From assembly GCF_003268885.1 (NCBI RefSeq), contig NZ_QLSX01000009.1, positions 62,001-126,000 of the forward strand: a DNA stretch of 64,000 nt, in the 5' to 3' direction. Positions 9,500 through 20,254 of this stretch are shown here, piece by piece. Position numbers and translations under genes: made by a program. The DNA is from Onishia taeanensis (GTDB lineage Bacteria > Pseudomonadota > Gammaproteobacteria > Pseudomonadales > Halomonadaceae). The number at the start of each line of letters is the position of its first letter. The stretch's first letter is position 1. The notes under the pieces were generated by a model that was not told the DNA's origin, did not search any database, and saw nothing but the letters and a program-made list of their open reading frames with translations.

Positions 9500-10132
9500 T
9501 CACTCTTCCAGGTTGCCCGGTGATCCGGTTAGTTCGTCAAGCGCCAGGTTGAGGCGTAGAACATTCACGGCGGGTTGTCCGAGTATGCCGCCATATTCGG
9601 TGGCGTTATTGATTAGCGTGTTGACGGTTGCTGTCGCAAGCTCCCTTGCTTGTGCGACCCGTGGCACCTGACTGGCCGCACCCTCTGGCGTGATATGTGG
9701 ATCGATGCCGGAACCAGAGGCCGCCAGCAGCTCAACGGGGATCTCGCCGGGCGCCACGCCATCGCGAGTTGCAATGGTAGAGGCATCGGCCTGTACACGC
9801 TCGGCTAGAGCCGGGTTGTCAGGTCCGAGGTTGGAGCCGCTGACACCGAAGGCATCATACTCAGCCGCGGAGGGTCTGCCGATAAAGTAGGCGGGATCGA
9901 TAAACTGCTGTCCGACTAGCGTCGAGCCGACCACGCGACCTTGTTTGTCCATAAGCAAGCTACCAGTAGCCTGATGGGGCATCAGCCAGCCTCCCAGAGC
10001 GCTGACCAGCAGTGGGTAGCCCAGCCCCAGCAGCAGAGCCATGACCAACGCCAGCCGAAGAGGGGTTGACCATGCCATCATGTGGCGTCGTTTGTCGGGC
10101 ATTGTTACATCCGAGGCGGTATTTCTATTCAT
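9500..10132 (-). CDS. kdpC: Potassium-transporting ATPase KdpC subunit
   Basis: A 210-residue single-span subunit of the high-affinity KdpFABC K+ pump. One N-terminal transmembrane helix (LRLALVMALLLGLGYPLLVSALG) is followed by a periplasmic domain with the family signatures GSLLMDKQGRVVGSTLVGQ, YFIGRPS, SGSNLGPDNPAL, and the SGSGIDPHITPEGA block. The N-terminus is some 20 residues longer than in Escherichia coli. A strong AGGAGGA precedes the start ATG. It sits 11 bases after kdpB and abuts kdpD. Confidence 0.96.
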   Translation of the reverse strand: MNRNTASDVTMPDKRRHMMAWSTPLRLALVMALLLGLGYPLLVSALGGWLMPHQATGSLLMDKQGRVVGSTLVGQQFIDPAYFIGRPSAAEYDAFGVSGSNLGPDNPALAERVQADASTIATRDGVAPGEIPVELLAASGSGIDPHITPEGAASQVPRVAQARELATATVNTLINNATEYGGILGQPAVNVLRLNLALDELTGSPGNLEE

Positions 10133-10143
10133 GTCTCATCCTC

Positions 10144-12225
10144 CTAGATCATCACGCTCATCAGCAGGTCGAACAACTTGATAACTGGAAACGGCAGAAG
10201 CAAGCCACCCAGCCCATAGATCAGCAGATTGCGTCTCAATAGAGTCGTGGCTGAACCGGCCTTGACTCTTACTCCTCTAAGCGCAAAGGGGATCAAGGCG
10301 GGAATGATCAAGGCGTTGAACAGCACCGCGGCAAGAACCGCCGTGGTCGGCGAGTTCAAGCTCAGGATGTCGAGCGAGTCCAGCGCCGGTAGACTTGCCG
10401 CGAACAGTGCGGGAAGAATCACGAAATACTTGGCCACGTCGTTGGCCAGCGAGAAAGTGGTCAGTGCTCCACGAGTTATCAGCAATTGCTTGCCGATCTC
10501 CAACGCCTCGAGCAGTTTGCCGGGATCGGAGTCAAGGTCCACCATGTTGGCGGCCTCACGGGCTGCCTGGGTGCCCGAATTCATGGCGAGCCCGAGGTCG
10601 GCCTGTGCCAGCGCCGGGGCATCGTTCGTGCCATCCCCCATCATTGCGACCAGCCGCCCACTGGCCTGCTCCTGGCGAATAATTTCCAGTTTCCGCTCAG
10701 GAGTAGCCTCGGCCACGTAATCATCAACGCCCGCTTCCGCGGCAATGGCGCCAGCCGTAATGGGGTTGTCACCGGTGATCATCACCGTCTTGACGCCCAT
10801 CTCGCGCAATTGGGCAAAACGCTCGGCAATGCCTGGCTTGATCACGTCAGAAAGCGCGATCATGCCCAGCAACTGGTCGTTAGCGGCCACAGCCAGCGGC
10901 GTGGCGCCATTGCGTGAGATCCGTGTTACCAGTTGGGTGTAATCTTTCGGGACTTGCCCACCCTGTTCCTCGACCCACTGGGCAATGGCGTTGGGCGCCC
11001 CCTTGCGCAACCGGCGTCCGTCAATTAGGTCCACTCCTGAGAGGCGTGTCGACGCCGAGAAAGACTCAAAGGTCGCACCCTCAGTCTTTTCGGTGAGGCC
11101 CTCATCGACCTCTAGATCGCGAGCCAGGCTCAACACAGAACGTCCCTCAGGGGTCGGATCATCCAGGGACGTCAGGAAGGCCACGTCGCGGAGAGAATCC
11201 CGCTGGATGCCCTGACATGGAGCAAACTCGGTGGCTCGACGATCACCCAGGGTAATGGTACCGGTCTTGTCCAGCAGCAGGGTGTCGATGCTGCCGGCAA
11301 TTTCTACCGCTTTGCCTGACTTGGCGACCAGGTTGGCGCGCATCGACCTCTCCATCCCGGCGATGCCGATGGCGGGAAGCAACCCACCGATGGTGGTGGG
11401 AATCAGGCACACCAGAAGGGCCACCAGCATTACGGTGGAAGTTTCGACCCCCACAAAGTTCGCCAAGGGTACCAGTGTGACCACCACGATCAGAAACACC
11501 AGGGTCAGCATCGCCAGCAGCACCGACAACGCCAGTTCACTCGGCGTCTTCTGACGACTGGCACTCTCCACCAGCGCGATCATGCGATCAAGCAGCGACT
11601 CACCCGGATCGCTACTCACTTCAATGACCAGTCTATCCGACAGCAGTTTGGTACCGGCGCTTACGCCACTGTTATCGGTGCCCGCCTCTCTCAGAACCGG
11701 AGCGGATTCGCCGGTTACGGCGGACTCATTGATCGATGCAGCCCCTTCGACGATTTCCCCATCGGCGGGTATTAGCTCGCCGGCCTCGACGATCACCCGG
11801 TCGCCACGCCGCAGCGTATCGGCAGCCACCAGCGCCTCTTCGCCATCCTTGTCGAGCTTACGCGCCTTCAACTGCCCCCGGGTTTCACGCAGGCTGCCAG
11901 CGTGCGCCTTGCCCCGGGATTCGGCCAGGGTTTCCGAGGCCGTGGCAAACAACAGAGTCGCCAGGAGCATTAACGTGATAGCGATGGCGAACCCGGCCCC
12001 CTTGCCACTTACCAGCGCCTCCACGCTGAGGAAGGCGCACACGACCGTCCCGATGCCTACCATAGCCATTACAGGGTTGCGCGCTAAGCTCCTCGGAGCG
12101 AGGCGAGCAAATGCACCTTTGGCAACCGATGCCCATTGAATCGGCTGACGAGCAGCACGCCGCCCACCTCCACTCGGCCCATGCTCTGGGGGCTGCTGTG
12201 AGTCGTGTTGCGTTGATATTGCCAT
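10144..12225 (-). CDS. kdpB: Potassium-transporting ATPase ATP-binding subunit KdpB
   Basis: A 693-residue P-type ATPase, the energising subunit of KdpFABC. Key motifs are present: the TGES dephosphorylation loop (SAVTGESAPVL), the phosphorylated Asp319 in DKTGTITLG, the KGAPNAI nucleotide-binding region, and the hinge MMGDGTNDAPALAQADLGLAM. The ATG chosen has GAGGAG 7 bases upstream; a GTG five codons earlier overlaps the kdpA stop region. It is long enough and intact, although the kdpA gene upstream is frameshifted, so the subunit could be made without a working partner. Confidence 0.97.
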   Translation of the reverse strand: MAISTQHDSQQPPEHGPSGGGRRAARQPIQWASVAKGAFARLAPRSLARNPVMAMVGIGTVVCAFLSVEALVSGKGAGFAIAITLMLLATLLFATASETLAESRGKAHAGSLRETRGQLKARKLDKDGEEALVAADTLRRGDRVIVEAGELIPADGEIVEGAASINESAVTGESAPVLREAGTDNSGVSAGTKLLSDRLVIEVSSDPGESLLDRMIALVESASRQKTPSELALSVLLAMLTLVFLIVVVTLVPLANFVGVETSTVMLVALLVCLIPTTIGGLLPAIGIAGMERSMRANLVAKSGKAVEIAGSIDTLLLDKTGTITLGDRRATEFAPCQGIQRDSLRDVAFLTSLDDPTPEGRSVLSLARDLEVDEGLTEKTEGATFESFSASTRLSGVDLIDGRRLRKGAPNAIAQWVEEQGGQVPKDYTQLVTRISRNGATPLAVAANDQLLGMIALSDVIKPGIAERFAQLREMGVKTVMITGDNPITAGAIAAEAGVDDYVAEATPERKLEIIRQEQASGRLVAMMGDGTNDAPALAQADLGLAMNSGTQAAREAANMVDLDSDPGKLLEALEIGKQLLITRGALTTFSLANDVAKYFVILPALFAASLPALDSLDILSLNSPTTAVLAAVLFNALIIPALIPFALRGVRVKAGSATTLLRRNLLIYGLGGLLLPFPVIKLFDLLMSVMI

Positions 12226-12236
12226 GACGTATCTCC

Positions 12237-13932
12237 TCACTGAGCCTGGCTCAGTGCTTCGGCGATTGGCCCCAGCACCATTGCAGGCAGGAAGCCCAAC
12301 AGGTTGATGATGACGATGACCCCTGCGGTCAGCGCCATGAAAGCACCGCTGTCCAGAGCCAATGTTCCACGACCAGCCGGGGCGCTACGCTTGACAGACA
12401 GCCAGCCTGCTACAGCAAGAGGAACCAGCATGGGCAGGAAGCGACCGATCAGCAGCGCGATAACACAAGTCAAGTTCCACCAGAACGAGGCATCACCGAG
12501 CCCCTCGAAACCCGAGCCGTTATTGGCAAAGGCAGAGGTATATTCGTAGATGACCTGGCCAAGCCCGTGATGGCCGGGATTGGACGTGCCATTCAAGCCA
12601 GGTATGGCAACCGCTAGTGCGCTCAAGCCAAGGATGAGCAGCGGCTGGGCAAGAATGGCCAGGCTGACCCAACGGATTTCCCGAGTCTCCAGCGGTCGAC
12701 CGAATAGCTCCGGCGCTCGCCCTACCATCAGCGAGCCAATGAAGGCCGCCAGCATCAGATAGAGCAGAAAGCCGATCAGTCCGACGCCGACGCCGCCAAA
12801 GGTGACGTTGACCAGCATGTCCATGATCAGCACCGTGCCGCCCAGCGGGTTGAAGCTGTCGTGCATTGCATTGACAGAGCCATTGGAGGTTTGTGTCGTC
12901 CAGCTTCCCCATAAGGCTGACATGTCAGTGCCGAAGCGAACCTCCTTGCCTTCCATGTTGCCAGCTGGTGCGGCGAGCTCGGCGAAAGCCGCGTTGGGCA
13001 CTCGTTCCGATGCCACCACCAAACCAGTCGAGATCAATGAGAACGCGAGCATCACACCCCCAATACCAACCATCAGTCGACGCCGGCCGGTCATCACCGC
13101 GACAGCCACCAGCAGTGCAACAGGTATCAGCATGAGCGCAACGGTTTCGATAATATTGGAAAGAGGGGTGGGATTCTCCAACGGTACGCTGGAATTGGGT
13201 CCATACCAGCCGCCACCATTAGTCCCCAGTTGCTTGATCGCCACCATGGCCGAAACGGGTCCAAGCGGAATACGCTGTGTCTCTTCCACCTGAGCATCAA
13301 GCGGTGTGATTTCATGTGCGGCTTGGTAAGTCGCTGGCACCCCCTGCCAGGTAAGCAATAGAGCGACAATTGCTGCTAACGGCAGCAGCACTCGTATCAC
13401 GCTTCGCGTCAAATCGCGGTAGAAGTTTCCTACGCCTGGCTCACCTTCTTTCCGCTGCTTGGCCAAGAGAGAGGGTACGCACGACGGCTGCCAGTACGGC
13501 CATGCCGGTTGCAGGGGTCAGGAACTGCAACGTCACGATAGCGAATGTTTGGCTAAGATGTGAAAGCTCTGCCTGCCCGGAATAGTGCTGCTGGTTAGTA
13601 TTCGTGGCAAATGAAACTGCCGTATGCAGCGCGGTATCCCAGCGCATTCCGGCAATCCCATCTGGGTTGAGTGGCAGGTAACCTTGGAACATGAAAACAA
13701 GCCAAGTCAGCACAATCAGCCCGGCATGAAGTTTCAGCGCGGCTATCGCGTAAGCTTGCCATGTCAGGGAAACCTCGGGATTGACTCCTGAAAGGCGATA
13801 TATTGCCGCCTCGATGGGGCTAAAAACCCGGTCAAGAAACGAGCTATTCCCTTCAAGAGAACGTGCGATATGAATCCCCAATGGCAAGGCTAGCCCAATG
13901 ACCAAGGCATACGTAATCATCAAGTCATACAT
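12237..13932 (-). pseudogene. kdpA: Potassium-binding channel subunit KdpA, split by a frameshift
   Basis: The channel subunit is present in two overlapping frames totalling about 564 codons, close to the Escherichia coli length (557). The first frame (163 aa, start MYDLMITYALVIGLALPLG) carries selectivity-filter loop 1, TNTNQQHYSG, and ends RTLSLGQAAERR. The second (TTG-initiated if read alone) resumes at LAKQRKEGEPGVGNFYRDL. It carries loops GTNGGGWYGPNSS, SNGSVNAMHDSFNP and AFANNGSGFEGL. The break is in a short CT run (GA on the plus strand, about 13466-13475). Gain of one base or loss of one CT unit would produce it. Both halves are otherwise well conserved, so a recent mutation, a sequencing error or recoding are all possible. 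Confidence 0.85.
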
Positions 13933-13941
13933 GACATTCTC

Positions 13942-14022
13942 CTAGAAGTGCTCTGGCCACAGTAGGGCAACCATCAGGTATCCTCCCGCCACTAGTGCAA
14001 TTAACAACATGAAGATATTCAT
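13942..14022 (-). CDS. kdpF: Potassium-transporting ATPase small subunit KdpF
   Basis: A 26-codon gene, too short for ordinary gene calling. It encodes a single hydrophobic helix (residues 3-22, IFMLLIALVAGGYLMVALLW) ending PEHF, typical of KdpF, the lipid-like stabilising subunit. GGAGG lies 6-7 bases before the ATG, and its stop is ten bases before the kdpA start, with AGGAGA between them. Position and composition make the call firm. It is the first gene of the kdpFABCDE-trkA operon. Confidence 0.92.
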   Translation of the reverse strand: MNIFMLLIALVAGGYLMVALLWPEHF

Positions 14023-14098
14023 GGCGTGCCTCCGTTTAAGTGCACTTCCAGACTAGATAGAAGTCGCATAAAACTTCCATGTGGAAATTGCCAGATAA

Positions 14099-14120
14099 CC
14101 GTAAAAAATTCGTAAAAATG
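14099..14120 (-). promoter_or_regulatory. Candidate KdpE operator upstream of kdpF
   Basis: On the minus strand the site is two TTTTTACG units repeated at 11-base spacing, inside an AT-rich tract 77 bases before kdpF. The arrangement CATTTTTA-N4-TTTTTTAC closely follows the T-rich tandem half-sites of the Escherichia coli kdp operator, which KdpE dimers bind on one face of the helix. The match is from memory of that site; promoter boxes downstream of it are not clear. Confidence 0.55.
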
Positions 14121-14220
14121 TATGGTCAGTGACGGGTCTGGGCATGCAGATGAAAGGTTCGCTTGCCCAAGGCGATTCCGATGATGGCGGGAGTGGTCGT
14201 GGCGTAGTTCTCGAAAGGAA

Positions 14221-14295
14221 GAAGCCCAGCAAGCATAGCCTGCTGGGCTTCGAGGTCAGGCTGACCATCTCATTAAGCCCGGACAAAGCCGGGCT
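14221..14295 (-). terminator. Two tandem intrinsic-type hairpins downstream of trkH
   Basis: Two hairpins follow the stop codon of the TrkH-type gene on the minus strand. The first has a 7-bp stem AGCCCGG/CCGGGCT at 14276-14295. The second has a perfect 11-bp stem GAAGCCCAGCA/TGCTGGGCTTC at 14221-14251 followed by the T-rich TTCCTTTC. Together they would insulate trkH from the kdp promoter. Confidence 0.7.
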
Positions 14296-14313
14296 ATAGA
14301 ACATCCTTGGCTG

Positions 14314-15789
14314 TCATTGACGCCAAAACATCGGCGTCAACAGCACCAGTACGGTGAGGATCTCCAGGCGCCCCATTAGCATGCCGATGCTTAGTAGCCA
14401 CTTGGCGGCATCCGGGAGAGAGGCGAAGTTACCTGACGGGCCAATGATGTCGCCGAGTCCCGGCCCCACATTGGCCACCGCCGTAGCGGCGCCCGAGAGC
14501 GCCGTGAGGATGTCCAGCCCCATTAGGGATAGCCCGAGTGCCAGCCCGGCGATTGTCAGGAAGAAGAAAAACGAGAATGCCACTACCCCCCGCGTGACCT
14601 CATCGGTCAGCTTCTGGCCATTGTAGCGTGAGACAAACACGCCGCTTGAGTGGTTGAGAAAGCGCAGTTGACTGACCAGTAGCAGCATCGAGACTTGGAA
14701 GCGGAAGATTTTCATGCCTCCGGAGGTTGAGCCACTGCAGCCCCCGACAAAAGTGAGATAAAAGAAGGCCACCGTCGCCGCCGGGCCCCACAGCGTGTAG
14801 TCATCCGACGCATAGCCGCAGGTGGTGACCACGGAGATCACGTTGAAGACCACATGAGTGAGTGCCTCGAAGGGAGGGGTGCCCAGCCACATGCGCCACA
14901 GGGTCAGCAACAGGCATACCGTTGCCAGCAGGATCAGCAACCCCTGCACCTGCTGGTCCTGCCACAGCGACATCCGTGCCCCACGCAACACGCGTATATA
15001 GAGCACAAAGGGCAGGGCGCCCATCAACATGAACAGGGAGCCCAGCCACAGCAGCTGAGGTTGTTCTGCATAGGCTCCGAATGAGGCATCGGAATTGGCG
15101 AAGCCACCGGTTGCCAGTGAGGTCATGGCATGTACGATCGCATCCAGCGGTGCCATGCCTCCCAGCCAGTAGGACAACATGGCCAGTGAGGTGAATCCGA
15201 TGTAGATCGACAGCGTGGCCTTGGCGATGCCGCCGGTGCGGGGCATGACCTTCTCCGACCAGTCGGAGGATTCGGTATGGAATAGCCGCATGCCCCCGAC
15301 CTTCAGGAAGGGCAGAATGGCGATGCCCATGACGATGATCCCAACACCGCCCAACCACTGCATGATGCCCCGCCACAGCTTGAGACCGTCGGACAGGTTC
15401 TCGATGCCCTCGAGAATCGTCGAGCCGGTCGTTGTGATCGCAGACACGGACTCGAACACGGCATTGGTGAAGGATAGCTGAGGCGCCCCCAGCACCAGTG
15501 GTAGGCTGGAAAGTATACCGATACTCACCCAACTGAGCGTAGTGACAAGAAACATTTGCCAGGGCTTAAGGGCAATCTCGACGCGAAGGGTGGCTATAAA
15601 GCTGATAGCCACCAAAGCCAGCACGATACCGATGGACAAGCCGAAGGCCCACGCATCGGGCTCTTCCTCAATGATCAGGACCATCCAGGGCACCGCCATA
15701 AAGATAGCCAACACCAGCCAAAGTACGGAAAGTACCTTCAGGATCGGTGCCCACTTGAGCCACTGCTCCTTGATCCCGCTTGTGCGCAT
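14314..15789 (-). CDS. trkH: Trk-type potassium uptake channel TrkH (TrkH/TrkI)
   Basis: A 491-residue membrane protein with four M1-P-M2 repeats. The pore-loop signatures are visible in order: TTTGST, ATGGFANSD, TTCGYASDD and NVGPGLGD. This is the K+-translocating subunit that associates with TrkA; Halomonas has two paralogues, TrkH and TrkI, and I cannot tell which this is. The chosen ATG (MRTSGIK) has GAGG 8 bases upstream; a GTG lies three codons before. It is monocistronic between its own terminators and ktrB, but the trkA gene that would partner it ends the kdp operon nearby. Confidence 0.94.
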   Translation of the reverse strand: MRTSGIKEQWLKWAPILKVLSVLWLVLAIFMAVPWMVLIIEEEPDAWAFGLSIGIVLALVAISFIATLRVEIALKPWQMFLVTTLSWVSIGILSSLPLVLGAPQLSFTNAVFESVSAITTTGSTILEGIENLSDGLKLWRGIMQWLGGVGIIVMGIAILPFLKVGGMRLFHTESSDWSEKVMPRTGGIAKATLSIYIGFTSLAMLSYWLGGMAPLDAIVHAMTSLATGGFANSDASFGAYAEQPQLLWLGSLFMLMGALPFVLYIRVLRGARMSLWQDQQVQGLLILLATVCLLLTLWRMWLGTPPFEALTHVVFNVISVVTTCGYASDDYTLWGPAATVAFFYLTFVGGCSGSTSGGMKIFRFQVSMLLLVSQLRFLNHSSGVFVSRYNGQKLTDEVTRGVVAFSFFFFLTIAGLALGLSLMGLDILTALSGAATAVANVGPGLGDIIGPSGNFASLPDAAKWLLSIGMLMGRLEILTVLVLLTPMFWRQ

Positions 15790-15895
15790 TAAGAACACCT
15801 CAACTCATTTATGATGCCGCCATCACGAGGCATCTCGTAATGTGCCATGGAATCACAGCTTGGCTTTTGGATCTGAGTGCAAAACCTAAAAATTT

Positions 15896-15926
15896 TATAA
15901 AGCCACGCCCATGAGCCCTGGCGTGG
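15896..15926 (-). terminator. Probable terminator after ktrB
   Basis: A 7-bp stem CCACGCC/GGCGTGG with a 10-base loop lies about 85 bases after the ktrB stop. On the minus strand it is followed by CTTTATAAAATTTTT. The T tract is interrupted, so strength is uncertain. The rest of the gap between trkH and ktrB holds nothing recognisable. Confidence 0.45.
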
Positions 15927-16010
15927 TTTCGCCCTTTGTACGATCACAGGAAAGCCTTGTAGGGGCTTTGTGATGCTGTGCGCCCCCCATGGAGTAGTCG
16001 CGTGTCACGT

Positions 16011-17381
16011 TCAACCAACGGGGAACCCGGTTGTCGCATATCGCACATGCGATTTGCGTCGCACGGTCAGTGTATAGCCAAGCGTGAGGGGACCCAGGCG
16101 ACCAATCAGCATGACGGCCATTATCACCAGCTGCCCAGCAGTCTCGAGCTCACTGGTTGTGCCACGAGATAAGCCGACGGTTCCGAACGCAGACACCACT
16201 TCGAAAGCAATGTCCATGAAGTCGTCATCTACCAGAATCGTCAGCATCCACACGGCCATAAAAATCGTGGCCATTCCGATGGTCGTGGTCGCCAACGCTT
16301 TTAACAGTGCCTCCCGGCTCAGAGACCGTCCGAAGAAGTTAGTGCTCAGGCTCCCCTTGAGGAAGGAGCGCGTAGCGGTGATCAGGATGAAGAATGTCGA
16401 GATCTTTATTCCGCTAGCGGTTGAATTGGGGGCGCCGCCAATGAACATGAGAAGCAGCATCAATACAGATGTACCAGCCGTCAAAGCACCAATATCTAGT
16501 GTATTGAACCCGGCCGTTCTGGGTGTGACTCCCTGAAACCAAGCGGCCAACAACTTGTTGCCAAGTCCATCCAGCGCACCAAGCGTATTGGGGTTATTGA
16601 ACTCCAGAACCAGGAGGGCCGCGACAGCAACAGCGTTGAGCACCAGTGTAGTAATGAGGATGACCTTTACGTAGACCGAAAGCTGGGTCCAGCGTCTTTT
16701 CTCCAGCACCTCCATGATGACGATATAGCCTAGGCCTCCGGTGATAAACAGTGCCGTGACCGAGAGGCTGATGCCTGGGTGGCTGACATAAGTGGATAAG
16801 CTGTCTGAGGAAAGAGCAAACCCCGCATTGTTGAAGGCAGAAATCGTGTAAAAGAGTGCTTGGTAAAGGCCTTCCTGCCAACCCATTTCGGGCACCATGA
16901 ACGTGGCAAGTAACAGGATGCCGATGGCCTCAGTGACAAGCGCAAAGGAAGCAATGGATCTTCCCGCTCGCCTGGCGGTTTTGAGGGAGACTTCATTGAA
17001 GGCCTCCTGCGCCACGAGTTGGTGCTTGAGTCTCAACTTGAAACCGAGCGCCAGTGCCGTAAGCACAGCAAATGTCATCAGTCCCAGGCCCCCAAGCTGA
17101 ATCAAGGAGAGTATGACCAGCTGTCCAAAGGTGGTGAACTGGCTGCCAGTGTCAACGACAACCAACCCCGTCACAGTTACCGCGGAGGTTGCCGTGAAAG
17201 CTGCCTCCATCCAGCTAATGGGCGCGACCGTAGCGATGGGCAGTTTCAGCAAGCATGTGCCCATCCCAATCAGTACGATGAATGCATGAAGCAGCAGGCG
17301 TGGCGGGTTGATGCTGCGCTTCCGATTTCGCCCCCTCCCCCTTTCCGGACGAGAAATCTTGTCAATCCTTATGTCGATCAT
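16011..17381 (-). CDS. ktrB: Ktr-type potassium/sodium-coupled channel subunit KtrB
   Basis: A 456-residue membrane protein of the TrkH/KtrB superfamily, with the shorter KtrB architecture. The pore-loop signatures are TVTGLVVVD, SAFNNAGFALS, GVTPRTAGFNT and SAFGTVGLSRG. KtrB proteins of bacteria such as Vibrio take up K+ driven by Na+. The start used (MIDIRIDK) overlaps the ktrA stop as ATGA, so the two are translationally coupled; an upstream in-frame ATG lies inside ktrA. The N-terminus is very basic (RPERGRGRNRKR) before the first helix. It is distinct in sequence from the TrkH-type gene next door. Confidence 0.93.
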   Translation of the reverse strand: MIDIRIDKISRPERGRGRNRKRSINPPRLLLHAFIVLIGMGTCLLKLPIATVAPISWMEAAFTATSAVTVTGLVVVDTGSQFTTFGQLVILSLIQLGGLGLMTFAVLTALALGFKLRLKHQLVAQEAFNEVSLKTARRAGRSIASFALVTEAIGILLLATFMVPEMGWQEGLYQALFYTISAFNNAGFALSSDSLSTYVSHPGISLSVTALFITGGLGYIVIMEVLEKRRWTQLSVYVKVILITTLVLNAVAVAALLVLEFNNPNTLGALDGLGNKLLAAWFQGVTPRTAGFNTLDIGALTAGTSVLMLLLMFIGGAPNSTASGIKISTFFILITATRSFLKGSLSTNFFGRSLSREALLKALATTTIGMATIFMAVWMLTILVDDDFMDIAFEVVSAFGTVGLSRGTTSELETAGQLVIMAVMLIGRLGPLTLGYTLTVRRKSHVRYATTGFPVG

Positions 17382-18031
17382 AGGTTTTTGACTAGCTTTC
17401 TCAGTTCTTCCAGCCACCCGCCAAGCACCAGGCGGTCGCCTTCAAGCACTTTCCAGCTCTTATCCGGCGGTGCATGAATACTTTGATCTCGCTTCACCAC
17501 AAGCGCATTGACGTTGACGCCCGCCACAATCTCACCAACAGTTTTTCCGATCAGGTCTTGCGTGGTCTGGAACTCGACAACAAAGTAATCATCATTGAGC
17601 CCCAGGTAGTCATGGACCATAGGGTAGTTGAGCTCTTGGGAAATTCGAACGCCCATCTCATGTTCCGGGGCAATGATGCGGTTAGCGCCGAGACGCTCCA
17701 AGATGCGATGATGTGCAACTGTCAGCGCCTTTGCCCATATTTTTTTTACGCCAAGCTCCTTGAGTTGAAGCGTTGCCAGCATGGTGGCTTCCACATTTCG
17801 CCCGATGGCCACCACAGCCACGTCATAATGTCCGGCATTGAGCTCTACGAGCGTGTTCTCGTCCGTCACGTCGGCAATGACAGCGTGTGTGATATCGTCC
17901 GCCAGCCGATCAACGCATTGCTCGTCACTATCAATGCCAAGCACATCGTGTCCCAGCTGGGTCAGCTCGCGCGCAATGGTGGTGCCAAAAATGCCCAAGC
18001 CAATAACAATGAACTGTTGCTTTTCTATCAT
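17378..18031 (-). CDS. ktrA: Ktr potassium uptake regulatory subunit KtrA (RCK domain)
   Basis: A 217-residue cytoplasmic RCK protein: one Rossmann fold (FIVIGLGIFGTTIARELTQLGHDVLGID, GxGxxG with downstream Asp) and one TrkA-C domain (QTTQDLIGKTVGEIVAGVNV, ending GDRLVLGGWLEELRKLV). It binds nucleotides and forms the gating ring on KtrB. The ribosome site is weak (AAGG 7 bases before the ATG). Upstream, at 18060-18069, the plus strand has a run of ten G, which is C10 on the coding strand. Confidence 0.93.
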   Translation of the reverse strand: MIEKQQFIVIGLGIFGTTIARELTQLGHDVLGIDSDEQCVDRLADDITHAVIADVTDENTLVELNAGHYDVAVVAIGRNVEATMLATLQLKELGVKKIWAKALTVAHHRILERLGANRIIAPEHEMGVRISQELNYPMVHDYLGLNDDYFVVEFQTTQDLIGKTVGEIVAGVNVNALVVKRDQSIHAPPDKSWKVLEGDRLVLGGWLEELRKLVKNL

Positions 18032-18059
18032 ATGGGGCCTTGACTCATTTTTTGGGGGC

Positions 18060-18069
18060 GGGGGGGGGG
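18060..18069 (-). repeat. C10 homopolymer upstream of ktrA
   Basis: On the coding strand ten C residues, then GCCCCC and AAAAAA, lie 29 bases before the ktrA start. Such a tract is prone to slippage in replication. It lies in the likely 5' leader or promoter region of ktrAB. The remaining gap to glmS (18070-18274) shows no gene or clear signal. Confidence 0.9.
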
Positions 18070-18274
18070 TACAGGCAAGACAGGAACAAACGCTGCAACA
18101 ATAGGATGGTCACGAAAACTTGCAAGGGCCTTGGCCTTGGCCGTGTCCGTCCAGTGTCTGCGCGGGGGTGTCATTAGTGAATCAGCAACCCCATCGAACT
18201 CGTCCTGGCTTTAGGCACAAAGATCCGAGCTGCACTTGATCATTGAGGCCGGCCCTAGATCGGGTCGGATACCG

Positions 18275-20110
<1,836 letters not shown>

Positions 20111-20254
20111 GCCGTTCTCCTCTCATGCTTACCGACGGCCGGACCGTCATGTCGAGCCGTCGAGTCGACCCCGGGCGGGCACCGTTTTAGCGTCTCGCGC
20201 CCCGGGTCGGATAAATTCACTTTAGCTGATGCGCCGTCAGTCCTTGAGGCTATT

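Noticed and set aside
14053-14304. 83-codon minus-strand frame between trkH and kdpF
   Set aside because: It runs through both terminator hairpins and the KdpE-box-like repeat, has no protein-family look and no ribosome site; the regulatory reading explains the sequence better.
18111-18274. Possible glmS-type ribozyme or small RNA near glmS
   Set aside because: Gammaproteobacteria do not carry the glmS ribozyme, the region is downstream of glmS, and no conserved fold is visible.
20140-20220. GC-rich inverted sequence between glmU and glmS (CGACCC...GGGTCG)
   Set aside because: Pairing is imperfect, the loop is long and no T tract follows, so a terminator is not supported.
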